Below are positions 22,289 through 30,704 of a DNA stretch of 43,025 nt, piece after piece (the stretch's first letter is position 1; each line of letters opens with the position of its first letter). A program made the translations under genes and the position numbers. The notes beneath the pieces are model-generated. The model saw nothing but the letters and a program-made list of their open reading frames with translations. It was not told the DNA's origin and did no database searches. This stretch comes from Nocardia mexicana NBRC 108244 (GTDB lineage Bacteria > Actinomycetota > Actinomycetes > Mycobacteriales > Mycobacteriaceae): assembly GCF_001613165.1 (NCBI RefSeq), contig NZ_BDBV01000118.1:1-43025 (forward strand), given 5' to 3'.

Positions 22289-23512
22289 ATGGCAGCGACT
22301 GTGGCTGTTTCCCCGGTCGAGCGGACGACACAATCCTGGGCCTACGCCTTGATTCTGGTGGCCAGTGGCGTCGCGCTCGGAGTGTCCGGCGCGCCGGCGC
22401 CCCTGTACGGCCTCTACCAGCAGGAGTGGCACTTCACACCGCTGACGACCACGATCGTGTTCGCCGTGTACGCGATCGCCGCGCTGGGCGCGGTGCTGGT
22501 ATCGGGGAAGATCTCCGACGTGGTGGGCCGCAAGCCGGTGCTGCTGGGCGCCCTGGCCACCATGATCGTCGGCCTGGTGGTGTTCCTGCTGGCCGACAAT
22601 GTCGCGATGTTGCTGGTGGCCAGGGCGCTGCACGGCATAGCGGTCGGTGCGACCGTGGTGTCCGGCGCCGCGGCTCTGTTGGACTTGCGGCCCAAGAACG
22701 GCGCGCGCTCCGGGCAGTTGACGGGTGTGGCGTTCAACGTCGGTATGGCCGTGGCGATTCTGGGCTCGGCGCTGCTGGCGCAGTACGTTCCGCACCCGCT
22801 GCGCACCCCGTACCTGGTGATCACGGTGCTGTGCGTGCTGATCGGGGTCGGCGTGGTGGTGATGGAGGAGACCCACACCAAGCGCGTCGCCGGGCCCATC
22901 CGGATCGCCAAACCGGCTGTGCCGCCGGAGATCCGCGCCGACTTCTGGTTCTCGGCGCTGGGCGTGATGGCGGCCTGGTCGGTGCTGGGCGTGCTGTTGT
23001 CGCTGTATCCGACGCTGGCCGCGGAGAAGACCGGCGTGCACAACCTGGTGTTCGGCGGCGCGGTCGTCGCGTCCACCGCGACCGCGGGTGCGCTGGCGCA
23101 GCTGTTCGCCACCGGAATTCCGGCCCGGCGCGCGGCCATCGGCGGCGATACCGGCATGGCGGTCGCGCTGGTGCTGACCATTCCGGCGCTGTCGACCCAC
23201 AACTGGGTGGTGGTGCTGATCGCCGGTGTGCTGCTGGGCGGCACCTTCGGGCTCGGCTTCGGCGGATCGCTGCGCCACCTGTCCAACGTTGTGCCGCAAC
23301 ACAAGCGGGGCGAGACCATGTCGGCGTACTACCTGCTCGCCTACACCTCGATGGCACTGCCGACCATCGTGGCCGGGTGGGCGGCGACCACGTGGGGGAT
23401 GGGGACGGTGTTCCCGTGGTTCGTGGCGGTGGTCGCCGCGGCGTGCCTGGTGGCTGCGGGTATCGGGGTGCGGGGGAGTCGCGCGGCAGCCCGGGCGAGC
23501 GTGGCTGCCTGA
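22289..23512 (+). CDS. MFS transporter (12-helix, drug/metabolite exporter-like)
   Basis: The 407-residue protein shows about 12 membrane segments. The MFS motif G-K-I-S-D-V-V-G-R-K-P lies between helices 2 and 3, and R-A-L-H-G-I-A-V-G in helix 4 is typical of proton-driven antiporters. GGAGAG precedes the ATG. The last 20 or so residues (G-I-G-V-R-G-S-R-A-A-A-R-A) are encoded by a segment that is repeated immediately after the stop. It is probably controlled by the divergent ArsR protein. Confidence 0.88.
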   Translation: MAATVAVSPVERTTQSWAYALILVASGVALGVSGAPAPLYGLYQQEWHFTPLTTTIVFAVYAIAALGAVLVSGKISDVVGRKPVLLGALATMIVGLVVFLLADNVAMLLVARALHGIAVGATVVSGAAALLDLRPKNGARSGQLTGVAFNVGMAVAILGSALLAQYVPHPLRTPYLVITVLCVLIGVGVVVMEETHTKRVAGPIRIAKPAVPPEIRADFWFSALGVMAAWSVLGVLLSLYPTLAAEKTGVHNLVFGGAVVASTATAGALAQLFATGIPARRAAIGGDTGMAVALVLTIPALSTHNWVVVLIAGVLLGGTFGLGFGGSLRHLSNVVPQHKRGETMSAYYLLAYTSMALPTIVAGWAATTWGMGTVFPWFVAVVAAACLVAAGIGVRGSRAAARASVAA

Positions 23513-23587
23513 AAAGGCCGGGTGGCTGCGGGTATCGGGTGCGGGGGAGTCGGGCCGCGGCGCGGGCGAGCCCGCCCGCCTGAAAAG
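23449..23587 (+). repeat. Tandem duplication of the MFS gene 3' end
   Basis: The segment 23449-23516, which includes the MFS stop codon, is repeated as 23521-23587 with one deleted base and several substitutions. Both copies begin GGTGGCTGCGGGTATCGGG and end CCTGAAAAG. The second copy is non-coding. It indicates slippage or unequal crossing over at this gene end. Confidence 0.8.
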
Positions 23588-23603
23588 TTAGGTGGCGTAA
23601 GGG

Positions 23604-23637
23604 AAATCGCCGCCCACCCTGCGGTGGGTGGCGATTT
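23604..23637 (+). terminator. Hairpin terminator downstream of MFS gene
   Basis: AAATCGCCGCCCACC (23604-23618) pairs with GGTGGGTGGCGATTT (23623-23637), a 15-bp stem with one G-U pair and a 4-nt loop. It ends 17 nt before the pentapeptide-repeat gene start, so that gene must be transcribed from within or just after the hairpin. Confidence 0.65.
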
Positions 23638-23654
23638 GCCGCTACCATGCGGCT

Positions 23655-25133
23655 ATGTGGCGGCGGGGGCGGTTCGGTCGGCGACTGAGCCAGCGGATGA
23701 GACGATCGGCGCTGCTGCTGTCGGTGGTGACGGCAGTGGTGGGCGGTCTGGTGATTGCCGGGTTCGCCTGGTGGGCACTGTGGTTGCTGCTCGGGGCGAA
23801 ATCCGAGACACCGAATCAGGTCGACCTGACCAAGATCGCGCTGTCGGTGACGGCGGGGATCGGCGGCGCGGTGGCGCTCGTGGTCGCGTATCGCCGCCAG
23901 CGTGACAACGAGCGCGGCCGGTTCGCCGAGCTGTTCGGGGCGGCGGCGAAACAATTGGGCGATCCGGATGTGGCGGTGCGGATCGCCGGTGTGTACGCGA
24001 TGGCCGGTGTCGCAGACGAATTCAGCGCGCGCGGGCGGCGGCAGCAGTGCATCGATGTGCTGTGCGGATATCTGCGGCTGCCCTACGATCCGCGCGAGGG
24101 GATGAACCACCTGGTATCGCGGAAGGAGGTTCGGCCGGTGGCCGGGCCCGAACGATCCGCGACCCCGCTCGAGCACAGGGGCGGCATCGAGGTCGAGCGG
24201 GCCTATCAGTTCCGGCAGAACGACAGCGAGGTGCGCCGCACGATCGTCGCCGTGATCGTGTCGCATCTGCGGCAGTCGGCCGAAATATCGTGGTCCACCT
24301 ACAATTTCAACTTCGACGACGCCGTGCTGGAGGATGTCGACTTCCGGTACGCGGTCTTCGCGGGGGCGCATACGCATTTCCGCGGGGCGGTATTCACCGG
24401 GACCAGGACCGCGAACTTCGAGCAGGTCGAATTTCTCGGCAAGCACGTCACCTTCCACGCCGCCACCTTCGCCGATGCGGCACTGTTCCGGGGCGCCAAG
24501 TTCACCGGGGCCCGCGCGGAGGCGTCGAATCTCGGCCGGGCCGGAACGAGCTTCGCCAACGTGAGCTTCGGCGGGCGGGTGTCGTTCGAGGGCGCCGAAT
24601 TCGGCGGCCCCCGTCTCCGATTCGACGGCGCGACCTTCTCCGGCGAGCACACCACCTTCGCCGATGCCCGTTTCCACGCCGAGACCACCACCTTCGACGG
24701 CGCCACCTTCGACGGCGCCCGGGTCCGGCTCGACGGCGCCGAATTCGATTGTGCCCGTCTCTCGTTCGCCGGAACCCGTTTCTACGGTGCGCGCGCCAGC
24801 TTCGACGGCGCCCGGTTGGGCATCCGGGCCCGCTGGCGTCGTACCGGTACCGAGGTGGTCGATTTCTCCGGCGCCGAGTACCACGGCGCCGTCTCCTTCG
24901 CCGACGCCTGGTTCGACGGCGGCCGGAGCGATTTCTCCGGCGGCGACTTCTTCGGGGAGATATCCTTCCGCCGCACCAAGTTCGCCGCGCAGGAGACCCG
25001 GTTCGATCGGCCCAAGGCATGGGTGGGCGTCGGCGTCGACTGGGACGAGAATCCGCTGCAGCGTCCGCCCCGGGTGACTCCGCTGGCCTGGCCTCCGGTC
25101 CCGGCGGAGCTGCCGCCGGTCGCCGCGGACTGA
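23655..25133 (+). CDS. Membrane-anchored pentapeptide-repeat protein
   Basis: From ATG 23655 the product has 492 residues. A basic N-terminus is followed by two membrane segments (about residues 18-46 and 60-77). A linker with R-R-Q-R-D-N-E-R-G-R-F then leads to a conserved helical stretch (G-A-A-A-K-Q-L-G-D-P-D-V-A-V-R-I-A-G-V-Y). From about residue 216 to 450 there are many A-x-F-x-x-A type repeats that should build a right-handed quadrilateral beta-helix. TACCAT sits 6 nt before the ATG, suggesting a leaderless transcript. The function of this class is unknown. Related repeats in MfpA/Qnr mimic DNA, but this one is membrane-bound with an additional conserved domain. Confidence 0.85.
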   Translation: MWRRGRFGRRLSQRMRRSALLLSVVTAVVGGLVIAGFAWWALWLLLGAKSETPNQVDLTKIALSVTAGIGGAVALVVAYRRQRDNERGRFAELFGAAAKQLGDPDVAVRIAGVYAMAGVADEFSARGRRQQCIDVLCGYLRLPYDPREGMNHLVSRKEVRPVAGPERSATPLEHRGGIEVERAYQFRQNDSEVRRTIVAVIVSHLRQSAEISWSTYNFNFDDAVLEDVDFRYAVFAGAHTHFRGAVFTGTRTANFEQVEFLGKHVTFHAATFADAALFRGAKFTGARAEASNLGRAGTSFANVSFGGRVSFEGAEFGGPRLRFDGATFSGEHTTFADARFHAETTTFDGATFDGARVRLDGAEFDCARLSFAGTRFYGARASFDGARLGIRARWRRTGTEVVDFSGAEYHGAVSFADAWFDGGRSDFSGGDFFGEISFRRTKFAAQETRFDRPKAWVGVGVDWDENPLQRPPRVTPLAWPPVPAELPPVAAD

Positions 25134-25152
25134 TTCCTCAGCTTTCCTTTAG

Positions 25153-25180
25153 TTTTACGCGGTAACTATTCCGCTACGAT
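25153..25180 (+). promoter_or_regulatory. Promoter of the arabinosyltransferase gene
   Basis: TACGAT (25175-25180) lies 8 nt before the GTG start, with TTTTAC (25153-25158) 16 bp upstream as a -35. The AT-rich context stands out in this GC-rich sequence. No Shine-Dalgarno is seen, so the mRNA is probably leaderless. Confidence 0.5.
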
Positions 25181-25188
25181 CGGCAGCC

Positions 25189-28100
25189 GTGGCTGACACT
25201 GTGGTGCGGGCGGGGAAGCCGTCTGTCGAAGCGCCCGATCGCGGGACGGGGCAACCGAAACTTGCCGGGGGCCGGGCGCGGACGGTCGCGATGCTCTCCG
25301 GTCTGCTCGCCGTGGTGCTGGCGGTGCTGGTGCCGTTCCTTCCGGTGCGCATGGAATCCGCATCGGTGACCTGGCCGCAGGCCGGGACCGCGGGCAGCAT
25401 CGAGTCGCCGCTGACTTCGTATGCGCCGCAGCAGCTGTCGGCCCGGATACCGTGTGCGGCGCTGACCGAGCTGGCCGACGCCGGTGGCGTCGCCGTGTCG
25501 ACCGTTCCGCGCCAGTCGCCGGATGCCGAGCGCTACGGATTCGTCGTCAAGGTCGTCCCCGATACCGCCGACCGCCCGGGCCGGGTGGATGTGGTCTCCC
25601 GCAACACCCTGCTGTGGTCGGCGCCGGTCGAGGCGATTCGCGGGCAGGGGTGTGCGCTGGCGGTCGAGATGTCCGCGGCCGGAACGACGGTCGCGGTCGA
25701 TGGGGCGACGGTTGCGGCGAACGGGGCGACGGACGCGGCGAACGGGGCGACGGACGCGGCGAATGGGCCCACGGTCGCGGGGAACACCTCCGCTTCCGAT
25801 CTGCGCCCGCAGGTGGTCGGCGTGTTCACCGACCTCACCGGGGCGGTGCCGGACGGCATGCGGGTGAATATCGACGTCGACTCGCGCTTCTCCACCTCGC
25901 CCACCCCGCTGAAGCTCCTCGTGATCGCGCTGTGCCTGCTCGCGACGCTGATCTCGCTGCTGGCGCTGCATCGCCTGGACGGCACGGACGGCCGGGCCAC
26001 GAGACGCTTTCTGCCGCAGCGGTGGTGGCGGCTGCGGCCCGTCGACGGCGTGGTGTTCGCGGTGCTGCTGGTGTGGCATTTCATCGGCGCGAACACCTCC
26101 GACGACGGGTACATCCTCGGAATGGCCCGCGGCGCACGGAGTTCGGGGTTCATGTCGAACTACTACCGGTGGTTCAGCGTCGACGAGGGACCGTTCTACA
26201 CCCCGTACACCGATGTGATCGCGTGGATGACGCACGTATCGACGGTGAGCCCGTGGGTGCGGCTGCCCACGCTCGCGGTGGCCGTGGTCGCGTGGTGGGT
26301 CATCAGCCGCGAGGTGCTGCCCCGGCTCGGCGCGGCGGTGCACACCCGCGCGGTCGTCGTGTGGACCAGCGCGCTGGTGTTCCTGGCGTTCTGGCTGCCC
26401 TACAACAACGGCCTGCGTGCGGAACCGTATGTGGCGCTGGGGGTTCTGCTCACCTGGGTGTCGGTCGAACGCGCCCTGGCCACCCGGCGGCTGCTGCCCG
26501 CGGCCTTCGCGGTCATCGTCGCGGCGTTCACGCTGACGGTCGCCCCGTCGGGGCTGATCTGTATCGGTGCGCTGCTGGCCGGGGCGCGGGGCATCACCGC
26601 GATTCTGATGCAGCGGGCCCGGAGCGTGGGCTATCTGTCGCTGCTGCTGCCGGGCGCCGCGGCCGGGCTGGTGGTGCTGACGGTGGTCTTCGCCGATCGG
26701 ACCCTGGCGGCGGCGCTGGAGATGTTCCACGTGCACGGGCTGATCGGCCCCGGGGAGTCGTGGTTCTTCGAGTTCCTGCGCTACCAGTATCTGCTGCAGA
26801 TCAATACGGACGGCTGGCTCACCCGCAGGTTCGGCATGTTCATGATGCTGCTCGGGCTGGTGGTGTGCGTGGCGACCATGCTGCGCCGCGGCGGGCATAT
26901 CCCCGGAACCGCGGCGGGGCCGTCGCGGCGCATCGTCGGGATCACCTTCGCGGCAATGGTTCTGATGATGTTCTCGCCGACCAAGTGGACCCACCAGTTC
27001 GGCGTGTTCGCCGGGCTCGCCGCCTGCGTCGCGGCGTTGACCGCGGTGGCGATCGGTCCCCGAGTCATGGGTCCGCTGCGTAATCGGGCGCTGTTCGCCG
27101 CCGCGGTCTTCTTCGCGCTGGCGTTGACGTTCGTGGGCGCCAACGGCTACTGGTATGTCTCGTCGTGGGGAGTTCCCTGGTGGGACAAGGCGCCTACGAT
27201 CGCGGGTAAGGGATTGTCCACCGCCGCAGCCGGTTTGGCGGTGCTGGCGCTGGCCGCCGCCGGGTGGTTCCACATCCGGCCGCCGCGGCCGCCGCGTGCC
27301 GGTTCGGCATCCGATCGGGTGGCGCGGATACCCGTGCTGGCGCTGGTTGCGGCGGGGATGGTGCTGTTCGAGGTGTTGTCGTTCGCCAAAGCGGCGGTGG
27401 CGCAGTACCCCTCGTACTCCTTGGCGCAGTCGAACCTGGCCGCGACCTTCTCCGGCGGCTGCGGCATGGCCGACGACGTGCTGGTGGAAACCGATCCGAA
27501 CGCCTCCATGCTGCGCCCGCTCGACGGTGACGCCGCGACCGCGCTGGCCGGTGCCGGGGCGAGCGGGTTCGACCCGAACGGCGTCGCGCCGGTACTGACC
27601 TCCGACGAGGTCGAATCCACCACGGGCAGGGCGAATTCGGTGTCCGACGATCCGGACGAGCTGCGCGACGCCGCCAAATCGGCGGGCTCGCAATCGGATA
27701 CCTCGCGCGGCACCGGAATCAACGGCAGCGGCGTATCCCTGCCCTTCGGGCTCGATCCCGCCACCACGCCCGTTCTCGGCAGTTACCGCGACGGCAGCCA
27801 GGTCCCGGCGGCGCTGACCACCGGCTGGTACCGGCTGCCGGGAGCGAATGACCCGGCGCGCGGGCCGATCCTCTCCGTCGCGGTCGCCGGGCGGATCCGC
27901 TCGGTCGATGCCGACGGCGTCGAACATCCCGGCCAGCGCGTGGAAGTCGAATACGGCAGTACACAGCCGGGCGGGGACGTCGTATCCCGCGGCAGTGTGG
28001 TGCCGATCGATATCGGGCCCTCGCCGATGTGGCGGAACCTCCGTGTGCCGCTGGATCAATTGCCGGGCGACGCCGATGTGGTGCGGCTGGTGGCCGACGA

Positions 28101-28542
28101 CAAGGACCTCGGCAAGGACCAGTGGCTCGCGGTGACGCCGCCACGCGTTCCCCGGACGCAGACCCTGAGCACGGTGCTGGGCACACAGACGCCGGTGCTG
28201 CTCGACTGGTCGGTCGGGTTGAATTTCCCCTGCCAGAACCACCTGCCCACCCACGCGGGCGTCTCCACGCTGCCCGAATACCGGATCCTGCCGGACCGCA
28301 ACGGCGCCACCATCACCAATATGTGGCAGGGCCACGACGGCGGGGGACCGCTCGGCTGGACTCAGCTGCTGTTCACCGCGCGCGACGTCCCGGCCTACCT
28401 GAACAACGACTGGGACCGGGACTGGGGTTCGCTCGAGCGGTTCGTTCCCCTGGTCCCCGGTGCCCAACCTGCCCGGGTCGGCATCGACCATGTCCAACGT
28501 TGGGGCACATGGACTCCCGGCCACATAATCACCTCGTACTGA
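25189..28542 (+). CDS. Arabinosyltransferase of the EmbA/B/C family (GT53)
   Basis: The 1117-residue membrane enzyme matches Emb proteins, which transfer arabinofuranose from decaprenyl-phospho-arabinose to cell-wall arabinogalactan or lipoarabinomannan and are ethambutol targets. After TM1 comes an extracellular beta-domain ending in the family block L-R-P-Q-V-V-G-V-F-T-D-L-T-G. The GT-C catalytic Asp pair D305/D306 is in N-T-S-D-D-G-Y-I-L, followed by about a dozen further membrane segments and a C-terminal carbohydrate-binding domain (from about residue 740). Four 7-residue repeats occupy residues 170-197 in the first extracellular domain. It is a lone emb gene here, with no neighbouring embs, aftA or dprE genes, so which of embA/B/C it resembles is undecided. 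Confidence 0.93.
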   Translation: MADTVVRAGKPSVEAPDRGTGQPKLAGGRARTVAMLSGLLAVVLAVLVPFLPVRMESASVTWPQAGTAGSIESPLTSYAPQQLSARIPCAALTELADAGGVAVSTVPRQSPDAERYGFVVKVVPDTADRPGRVDVVSRNTLLWSAPVEAIRGQGCALAVEMSAAGTTVAVDGATVAANGATDAANGATDAANGPTVAGNTSASDLRPQVVGVFTDLTGAVPDGMRVNIDVDSRFSTSPTPLKLLVIALCLLATLISLLALHRLDGTDGRATRRFLPQRWWRLRPVDGVVFAVLLVWHFIGANTSDDGYILGMARGARSSGFMSNYYRWFSVDEGPFYTPYTDVIAWMTHVSTVSPWVRLPTLAVAVVAWWVISREVLPRLGAAVHTRAVVVWTSALVFLAFWLPYNNGLRAEPYVALGVLLTWVSVERALATRRLLPAAFAVIVAAFTLTVAPSGLICIGALLAGARGITAILMQRARSVGYLSLLLPGAAAGLVVLTVVFADRTLAAALEMFHVHGLIGPGESWFFEFLRYQYLLQINTDGWLTRRFGMFMMLLGLVVCVATMLRRGGHIPGTAAGPSRRIVGITFAAMVLMMFSPTKWTHQFGVFAGLAACVAALTAVAIGPRVMGPLRNRALFAAAVFFALALTFVGANGYWYVSSWGVPWWDKAPTIAGKGLSTAAAGLAVLALAAAGWFHIRPPRPPRAGSASDRVARIPVLALVAAGMVLFEVLSFAKAAVAQYPSYSLAQSNLAATFSGGCGMADDVLVETDPNASMLRPLDGDAATALAGAGASGFDPNGVAPVLTSDEVESTTGRANSVSDDPDELRDAAKSAGSQSDTSRGTGINGSGVSLPFGLDPATTPVLGSYRDGSQVPAALTTGWYRLPGANDPARGPILSVAVAGRIRSVDADGVEHPGQRVEVEYGSTQPGGDVVSRGSVVPIDIGPSPMWRNLRVPLDQLPGDADVVRLVADDKDLGKDQWLAVTPPRVPRTQTLSTVLGTQTPVLLDWSVGLNFPCQNHLPTHAGVSTLPEYRILPDRNGATITNMWQGHDGGGPLGWTQLLFTARDVPAYLNNDWDRDWGSLERFVPLVPGAQPARVGIDHVQRWGTWTPGHIITSY
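25696..25779 (+). repeat. 21-bp tandem repeat (4 units) inside the arabinosyltransferase gene
   Basis: Four in-frame units of 21 bp run head to tail. Units 2 and 3 (25717-25737, 25738-25758) are identical, encoding A-N-G-A-T-D-A; units 1 and 4 are diverged. The repeat keeps the reading frame and lies in the surface-exposed first extracellular domain, so copy number could vary between strains. Confidence 0.85.
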
Positions 28543-28549
28543 AGGTGAA

Positions 28550-29650
28550 TCACCGGGCCGGGAATCGCAGTATGCGGTCGTCTCCCTCGCGAATGTCGCC
28601 GCGGCCGTCGGTATTGGAGGTGGTGAGCCAGAGGGAGCCGTCGGGGGCGACCTCGACAGTGCGGAGGCGGCCGTAGTCTCGAAGTTCCGCCGTGGGCTCG
28701 CCCAGCTTGCCGTCCCGCAGTGGCACCGTCCAGAGCCGTTCGCCCCGTAATGCCGCGGCGTACAACGTGTTTGCGGTGATGGCGATGCCGGAGGGGGAGG
28801 CTTCCTGCGTCGTCCAGGTGACCAGCGGATTGGTGAAGCGGCCGCCATCGGTGTCGCCGGTGCCCTCGACCTCGGGCCAGCCGTAGTTGCGGCCCGGCTC
28901 GATGAGGTTGATCTCGTCGAAGTCGTTCTGGCCGAATTCGGCGGCGTACAGGCGGCCCGCCGGATCCCACGCGAGCCCCTGCACGTTACGGTGGCCGAGG
29001 CTGTAGACGGGTGAGCCGGGGATCGGATTGCCCGGCGCCGGAAGGCCGTCGGGTGTGAGGCGCAGGATCTTGCCGTTGGGGCTCGCGGGATCCTGGGAAC
29101 GGTCCTCCCGTCCGGCGTCGCCGGTCCCGGCGTACAGCATGCCGTCCGGGCCGAAGGCTATCCGGCCCCCATTGTGATTGCCGGACTTGGCGATTCCGCT
29201 GAAGATCACCTCCGGCGGGCCGTCGAGCCGGAACCGCACGATCCGGTTGTCGTTCGCGGCGGTGAAATAGGCATAAACATAGCGGTTCTCGGCATGGTCC
29301 GGAGGAACCGCCACCCCGAGCAGCCCGCCCTCGCCGCGCGCCACCACATCCGGCATCCGGTACACCTGCTGCGGCGCGGAACCGGGCGAAACCCGCAGGA
29401 TCGCACCGGAATTGCGCTCCGCCACGAGCGCCGCCCCGTCCGGAAGGAACGCCAGGCCCCAGGGCACCTGGATCCCGCGCGCGATCTCCTCGCCCGCAGT
29501 CAGATCCGGAATACCGGACGGACTGCTGGGCCGAGTGGTGGAGACCACAGTCGAATCGGGCCCCTGCTGCGCCGTATCGCCGCACGCCGCGAGACCGGCG
29601 AACAGGACCGCGGCGATCACGGTCCGGACGAGGCGATGCCCGCGGACCAT
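28550..29650 (-). CDS. PQQ-type aldose/sorbosone sugar dehydrogenase, lipoprotein
   Basis: The product is a six-bladed beta-propeller of the glucose/sorbosone dehydrogenase (soluble aldose dehydrogenase) family: I-P-W-G/V-P-W-G-L-A-F-L, G-E-G-G-L-L-G-V-A, N-H-N-G-G-R-I-A-F-G and L-G-H-R-N-V-Q-G-L-A-W are family blocks. The HRN histidine is in the expected catalytic region. It begins with a lipoprotein signal ending L-A-A-C. From ATG 29650 (GGAG upstream) the signal is of normal length and the protein has 366 residues; ATG 29704 would give a long n-region. It oxidises sugars at the cell surface if PQQ is available. It converges on the arabinosyltransferase gene, 7 nt apart. Confidence 0.85.
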   Translation of the reverse strand: MVRGHRLVRTVIAAVLFAGLAACGDTAQQGPDSTVVSTTRPSSPSGIPDLTAGEEIARGIQVPWGLAFLPDGAALVAERNSGAILRVSPGSAPQQVYRMPDVVARGEGGLLGVAVPPDHAENRYVYAYFTAANDNRIVRFRLDGPPEVIFSGIAKSGNHNGGRIAFGPDGMLYAGTGDAGREDRSQDPASPNGKILRLTPDGLPAPGNPIPGSPVYSLGHRNVQGLAWDPAGRLYAAEFGQNDFDEINLIEPGRNYGWPEVEGTGDTDGGRFTNPLVTWTTQEASPSGIAITANTLYAAALRGERLWTVPLRDGKLGEPTAELRDYGRLRTVEVAPDGSLWLTTSNTDGRGDIREGDDRILRFPAR

Positions 29651-29784
29651 CCGAACCGGCTCCGCCGGGCCGACTACGGCACCCGGCCCCTCAACATGTG
29701 TCATACCCAATCGTCACCGTCCTGCTCACGGCCGTATGCGGGAATGGCCCGAACTGCGCCTTCGCTCGGCGTCCGAGAATTCTC

Positions 29785-30519
29785 TCAGAAGGGCGACCCG
29801 AGAAGCGCTCGAACGTACGGGTCGGTCGATCGGGCCAGTTGCGCGGTTGAGCCCGCCGCGCGGACCCGGCCCTCGTCCACGATCACCATTCGGTCGGCGA
29901 AACCACCGGCCGCCAGCATCCGCACCTCGTTACTGACGACGAGTACCGCCGCACCGGAGTCGGCATAGTCGCGCAACGATTTCCACACCGCGCAAGCCGT
30001 TCCCGCGTCGAGGGAATTGGTGGGTCCGTCCGCGATCAGGATGGGTGGCGCGGGCAGCAGCGCCGCGGCGAGGGCCGCGCGCTGGATCTGGCCCGCGGAG
30101 TTCTGGCTCGGGAGCAGGTCCGCGGCGTCGGCCGGGTAATACGCTGCGGCGCATGCTCGCTCGACACTCCACGCTCGGTGGTGCCGTGCCAGAGCGCGCA
30201 GCTGCGCGCCCACCGTCTCTTCGGATCCGAAGGCGGTCACACCGTCTTGCGGCACGTATCCGACGACGCGGCCACGCAGCGTCTGCCACTGCCGATCGTG
30301 GACGACCTCATCGTTGATCCGGACCTGGCCCCGATGTTTCGCCGCGGCGGGCAATTGTCCCGTGAGCGCCGAGGCGATCATGGATTTTCCCGCGCCCGGC
30401 GCACCGAGCACCGCGGTGATCCGGCCGGGGCGCACGACGAGATCCACCGCCTCGAGCACCGTTCCGCTCCATCGTCCGGTGTCTATATGGACGGTGAGAG
30501 CACGCAGTTCGGCAGTCAT
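29785..30519 (-). CDS. Degenerate ABC-transporter ATP-binding protein (orphan)
   Basis: The 244-residue protein has an ABC ATPase fold of the oligopeptide/nickel type. Walker A is intact (G-A-P-G-A-G-K-S, residues 39-46) and the Q-loop Gln91 is present. The signature is N-S-A-G-Q (140-144) instead of L-S-G-G-Q, Walker B reads I-L-I-A-D-G-P-T with Gly165 in place of the catalytic Glu, and the switch His position is Asn197. ATP binding is plausible but efficient hydrolysis is not. No permease or binding protein is nearby. It may be a regulatory or degenerate half of a transporter, or a decaying gene without frameshift. Confidence 0.82.
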   Translation of the reverse strand: MTAELRALTVHIDTGRWSGTVLEAVDLVVRPGRITAVLGAPGAGKSMIASALTGQLPAAAKHRGQVRINDEVVHDRQWQTLRGRVVGYVPQDGVTAFGSEETVGAQLRALARHHRAWSVERACAAAYYPADAADLLPSQNSAGQIQRAALAAALLPAPPILIADGPTNSLDAGTACAVWKSLRDYADSGAAVLVVSNEVRMLAAGGFADRMVIVDEGRVRAAGSTAQLARSTDPYVRALLGSPF

Positions 30520-30704
30520 GAGTCACCTCTCGTCCGCGAGTCGCGTTCCGGCCGGTGCCGAGGTGTCGACCGGTTCGGTTCCCGCTCGCCTCGAGTGCGG
30601 CCGGGTCTTCCGACATGGTGCCAGGACCTCGGTGAGGTGTTGCCTGCCGTCGTGGTAAGGGCCGGTTGCTCGTGTCCGGCAATCCACCGTGGTTGACTGG
30701 GCGC

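Noticed and set aside
25696..25779. CRISPR-like direct repeats
   Set aside because: The units are contiguous 21-mers without spacers and preserve a coding frame, so this is an intragenic tandem repeat.
25174..28848. A 1224-codon minus-strand open frame opposite the arabinosyltransferase
   Set aside because: It is the shadow of a conserved membrane enzyme and has no recognisable domains.
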